15,702 nucleotides of DNA from Stenotrophomonas maltophilia. Lineage in GTDB: Bacteria > Pseudomonadota > Gammaproteobacteria > Xanthomonadales > Xanthomonadaceae. The stretch spans positions 1 through 15,702 of the forward strand of contig DJBL01000063.1 in the NCBI GenBank assembly GCA_002435595.1, written 5' to 3'. A program made the position numbers and the translations under genes. Below, one piece after another: positions 14,567-15,702 of the stretch (its first letter is position 1; every line of letters starts with the position of its first letter). A model generated the notes under the pieces. The model searched no databases. It was not told where the DNA came from and saw nothing but the letters and a program-made list of their open reading frames with translations.

Positions 14567-15702
14567 CTACCGGTTGAACCAGCGCAGCCGGTCGCGGTGC
14601 TGGTGCAGGTCCTGCGCCCACCACACCAGCGCCATCCCCCAGGCGGGCACGATGGTCAGCAGCGCCAATAGCCGCCAGAGTCCCCGGAATTCATCGGCGT
14701 TGGGAGTGAAGGGGCCGCAGCGGGCCAGCAGCCGCTGCCACGCCACGTGCAGGATGATCGCGTTGGCCACCAGCAGGCCCGCCAGCGTGGCCACCGGGAT
14801 GCCGGGGGTCAGGCGCAGGGCCAGCCAGAGGATGCCCATGGCGCTGGCGACCAGCAGCGGAATGGTCAGGATGCGCAACCCGGGCAGGGCGGTGGGCATC
14901 TGTTCCGGCGCGCGCTGCCAACGCACCAGTGCGCGCACGGCCACGCCGGACAACCACAGCGTCGGCACGAACAGCGTTCCGATCAACACGATCAGCACGG
15001 CGCGCCCGACGCCGCTGAACTGGCCATCGCCCGTCGGCGGCAACGGCCAGCTGGCGAGCACGCCCCACAGGCACAAAAGACCGCAGAAGACGGCGAGCGT
15101 CCCCGCACGCACTGCGCCGCTGAGCAGGTGGATGCGATCGTCTTCGTTGCCGAAGCGGGCCCAGAAGGCGACCTGGGTCGGGGCCAGGCCGGGCGGTGTC
15201 TGTCGGCTGGTCCAGAAGTCCAGGGCGCGCAGCACGCCGATGGCCTCATTGACGCGCGAGGGCACCAGCGTGGTCAGCAGGTTGCGCCATAGCGGACGCG
15301 GCTGGCGCAGGCTGCGCAGCACGCTGCCGTCGGGCAGCAGCAGGGCGTCGGTCAGGGCCAGGTAGTGCCGGCGCAGATGCGCCTCTCCCTGCGGTGACAG
15401 CAGCCACGCCTGCCGCCAACGGCGCGATGCGGTCTCCAGGTACCAGGGGTCGATGTCGCCGCGCAGGTCGTCCCAGGCGAAGCAGTCGGTGAGGCAGGCG
15501 ATCACGTCCGGCGACAGGGGCGGGTCGTCGGCCTGGAGCGCCAGCAGCACCGCGACGCCGATGTCCGGCTTGTCGCCGAGCGACCACAGTTCCGGCTGCT
15601 GCTGCAGCCAGGCAGCGAGCGTGGTGGCGTCATGGGCGGCGGCAAACGCGGCGATGCGTGCGCCGACGGCATCGGCAGCCCGTGCCGGCGCCGACGGCGG
15701 CA
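14567..15702 (-). CDS. Unidentified multi-pass membrane protein with a soluble N-terminal part (5' end outside the window)
   Basis: An open frame enters from the right edge on the minus strand and ends at TAG 14567-14569, showing 377 residues. The frame has no stop up to 15700, so GTG 15550 is probably internal. The first 190 or so visible residues are soluble, helical and Trp-rich (WSLGDKPDIGVA, CFAWDDLRGDIDPW, RRWRQAWLL). They are followed by five hydrophobic segments in roughly 15040-15103, 14930-15004, 14813-14875, 14738-14800 and 14615-14677, and a short tail ending WFNR. I do not recognise it with certainty. The soluble part reminds me of the region after the J domain in some J-domain membrane proteins of Xanthomonadaceae, a weak impression that the missing N-terminus would settle. 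It converges on tamB across 59 bp that hold a palindrome (TGCGATCGCA, 14528-14537) and a weak wobble-containing hairpin (14544-14568). Confidence 0.7.
   Translation of the reverse strand, partial: PPSAPARAADAVGARIAAFAAAHDATTLAAWLQQQPELWSLGDKPDIGVAVLLALQADDPPLSPDVIACLTDCFAWDDLRGDIDPWYLETASRRWRQAWLLSPQGEAHLRRHYLALTDALLLPDGSVLRSLRQPRPLWRNLLTTLVPSRVNEAIGVLRALDFWTSRQTPPGLAPTQVAFWARFGNEDDRIHLLSGAVRAGTLAVFCGLLCLWGVLASWPLPPTGDGQFSGVGRAVLIVLIGTLFVPTLWLSGVAVRALVRWQRAPEQMPTALPGLRILTIPLLVASAMGILWLALRLTPGIPVATLAGLLVANAIILHVAWQRLLARCGPFTPNADEFRGLWRLLALLTIVPAWGMALVWWAQDLHQHRDRLRWFNR

Noticed and set aside
15548..15550. GTG 15550 as the start of the right-edge gene
   Set aside because: The frame stays open to 15700 with plausible protein sequence and no ribosome-binding site is evident, so the gene most likely begins outside the window.

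Overview
The window is GC-rich and densely coded. It looks like chromosome from a gammaproteobacterium of the Xanthomonadaceae, most likely Stenotrophomonas or a close Xanthomonas relative. This rests on the TatA, GlyQ, GlyS and TamA sequences, a BPSS1780-type membrane protein, and the neighbourhood tat / orphan GspE-type ATPase / glyQS / tamAB. The assignment is from recognition of the proteins, not from a search. I see no phage, insertion sequence, CRISPR array, tRNA or rRNA, and no compositional break that would suggest recent transfer.

Layout. Positions 2-169 hold the Pro/Ala/Gln-rich C-terminus of an unidentified + strand gene. Positions 245-1797 are the tatA-tatB-tatC operon (twin-arginine export; 15 bp between tatA and tatB, 4-bp ATGA overlap between tatB and tatC). 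A strong bidirectional hairpin terminator at 1891-1916 separates it from a converging minus-strand block (1929-5498). In transcription order that block is an orphan GspE/PilB-family ATPase, a class I glutamine amidotransferase overlapping it by 29 bp, and, 128 bp further on, a six-helix BPSS1780-family membrane protein. A divergent promoter region (5499-5615) separates the ATPase from glyQ-glyS (5616-8620), the two subunits of tetrameric glycyl-tRNA synthetase, overlapping by ATGA. A 266-bp gap rich in inverted repeats (8621-8886) leads to tamA-tamB (8887-14507), the translocation and assembly module of the outer membrane, again overlapping by 4 bp (GTGA). The right edge carries the 3' part of a minus-strand multi-helix membrane protein (14567 to beyond 15702), convergent with tamB.

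How the genes work together. Tat exports folded proteins across the inner membrane, and TamA/TamB link inner and outer membranes for outer-membrane protein insertion or lipid transport, so much of the window serves envelope biogenesis. glyQS is housekeeping. The ATPase belongs to the type II secretion / type IV pilus motor family but has no pseudopilin, platform or secretin gene in the window, so its partner machine is unknown. This is mostly an ordinary core-genome region. The points most worth a second look are the orphan motor ATPase paired with an amidotransferase, a possible leaderless tamA message, and the structured gap before tamA.
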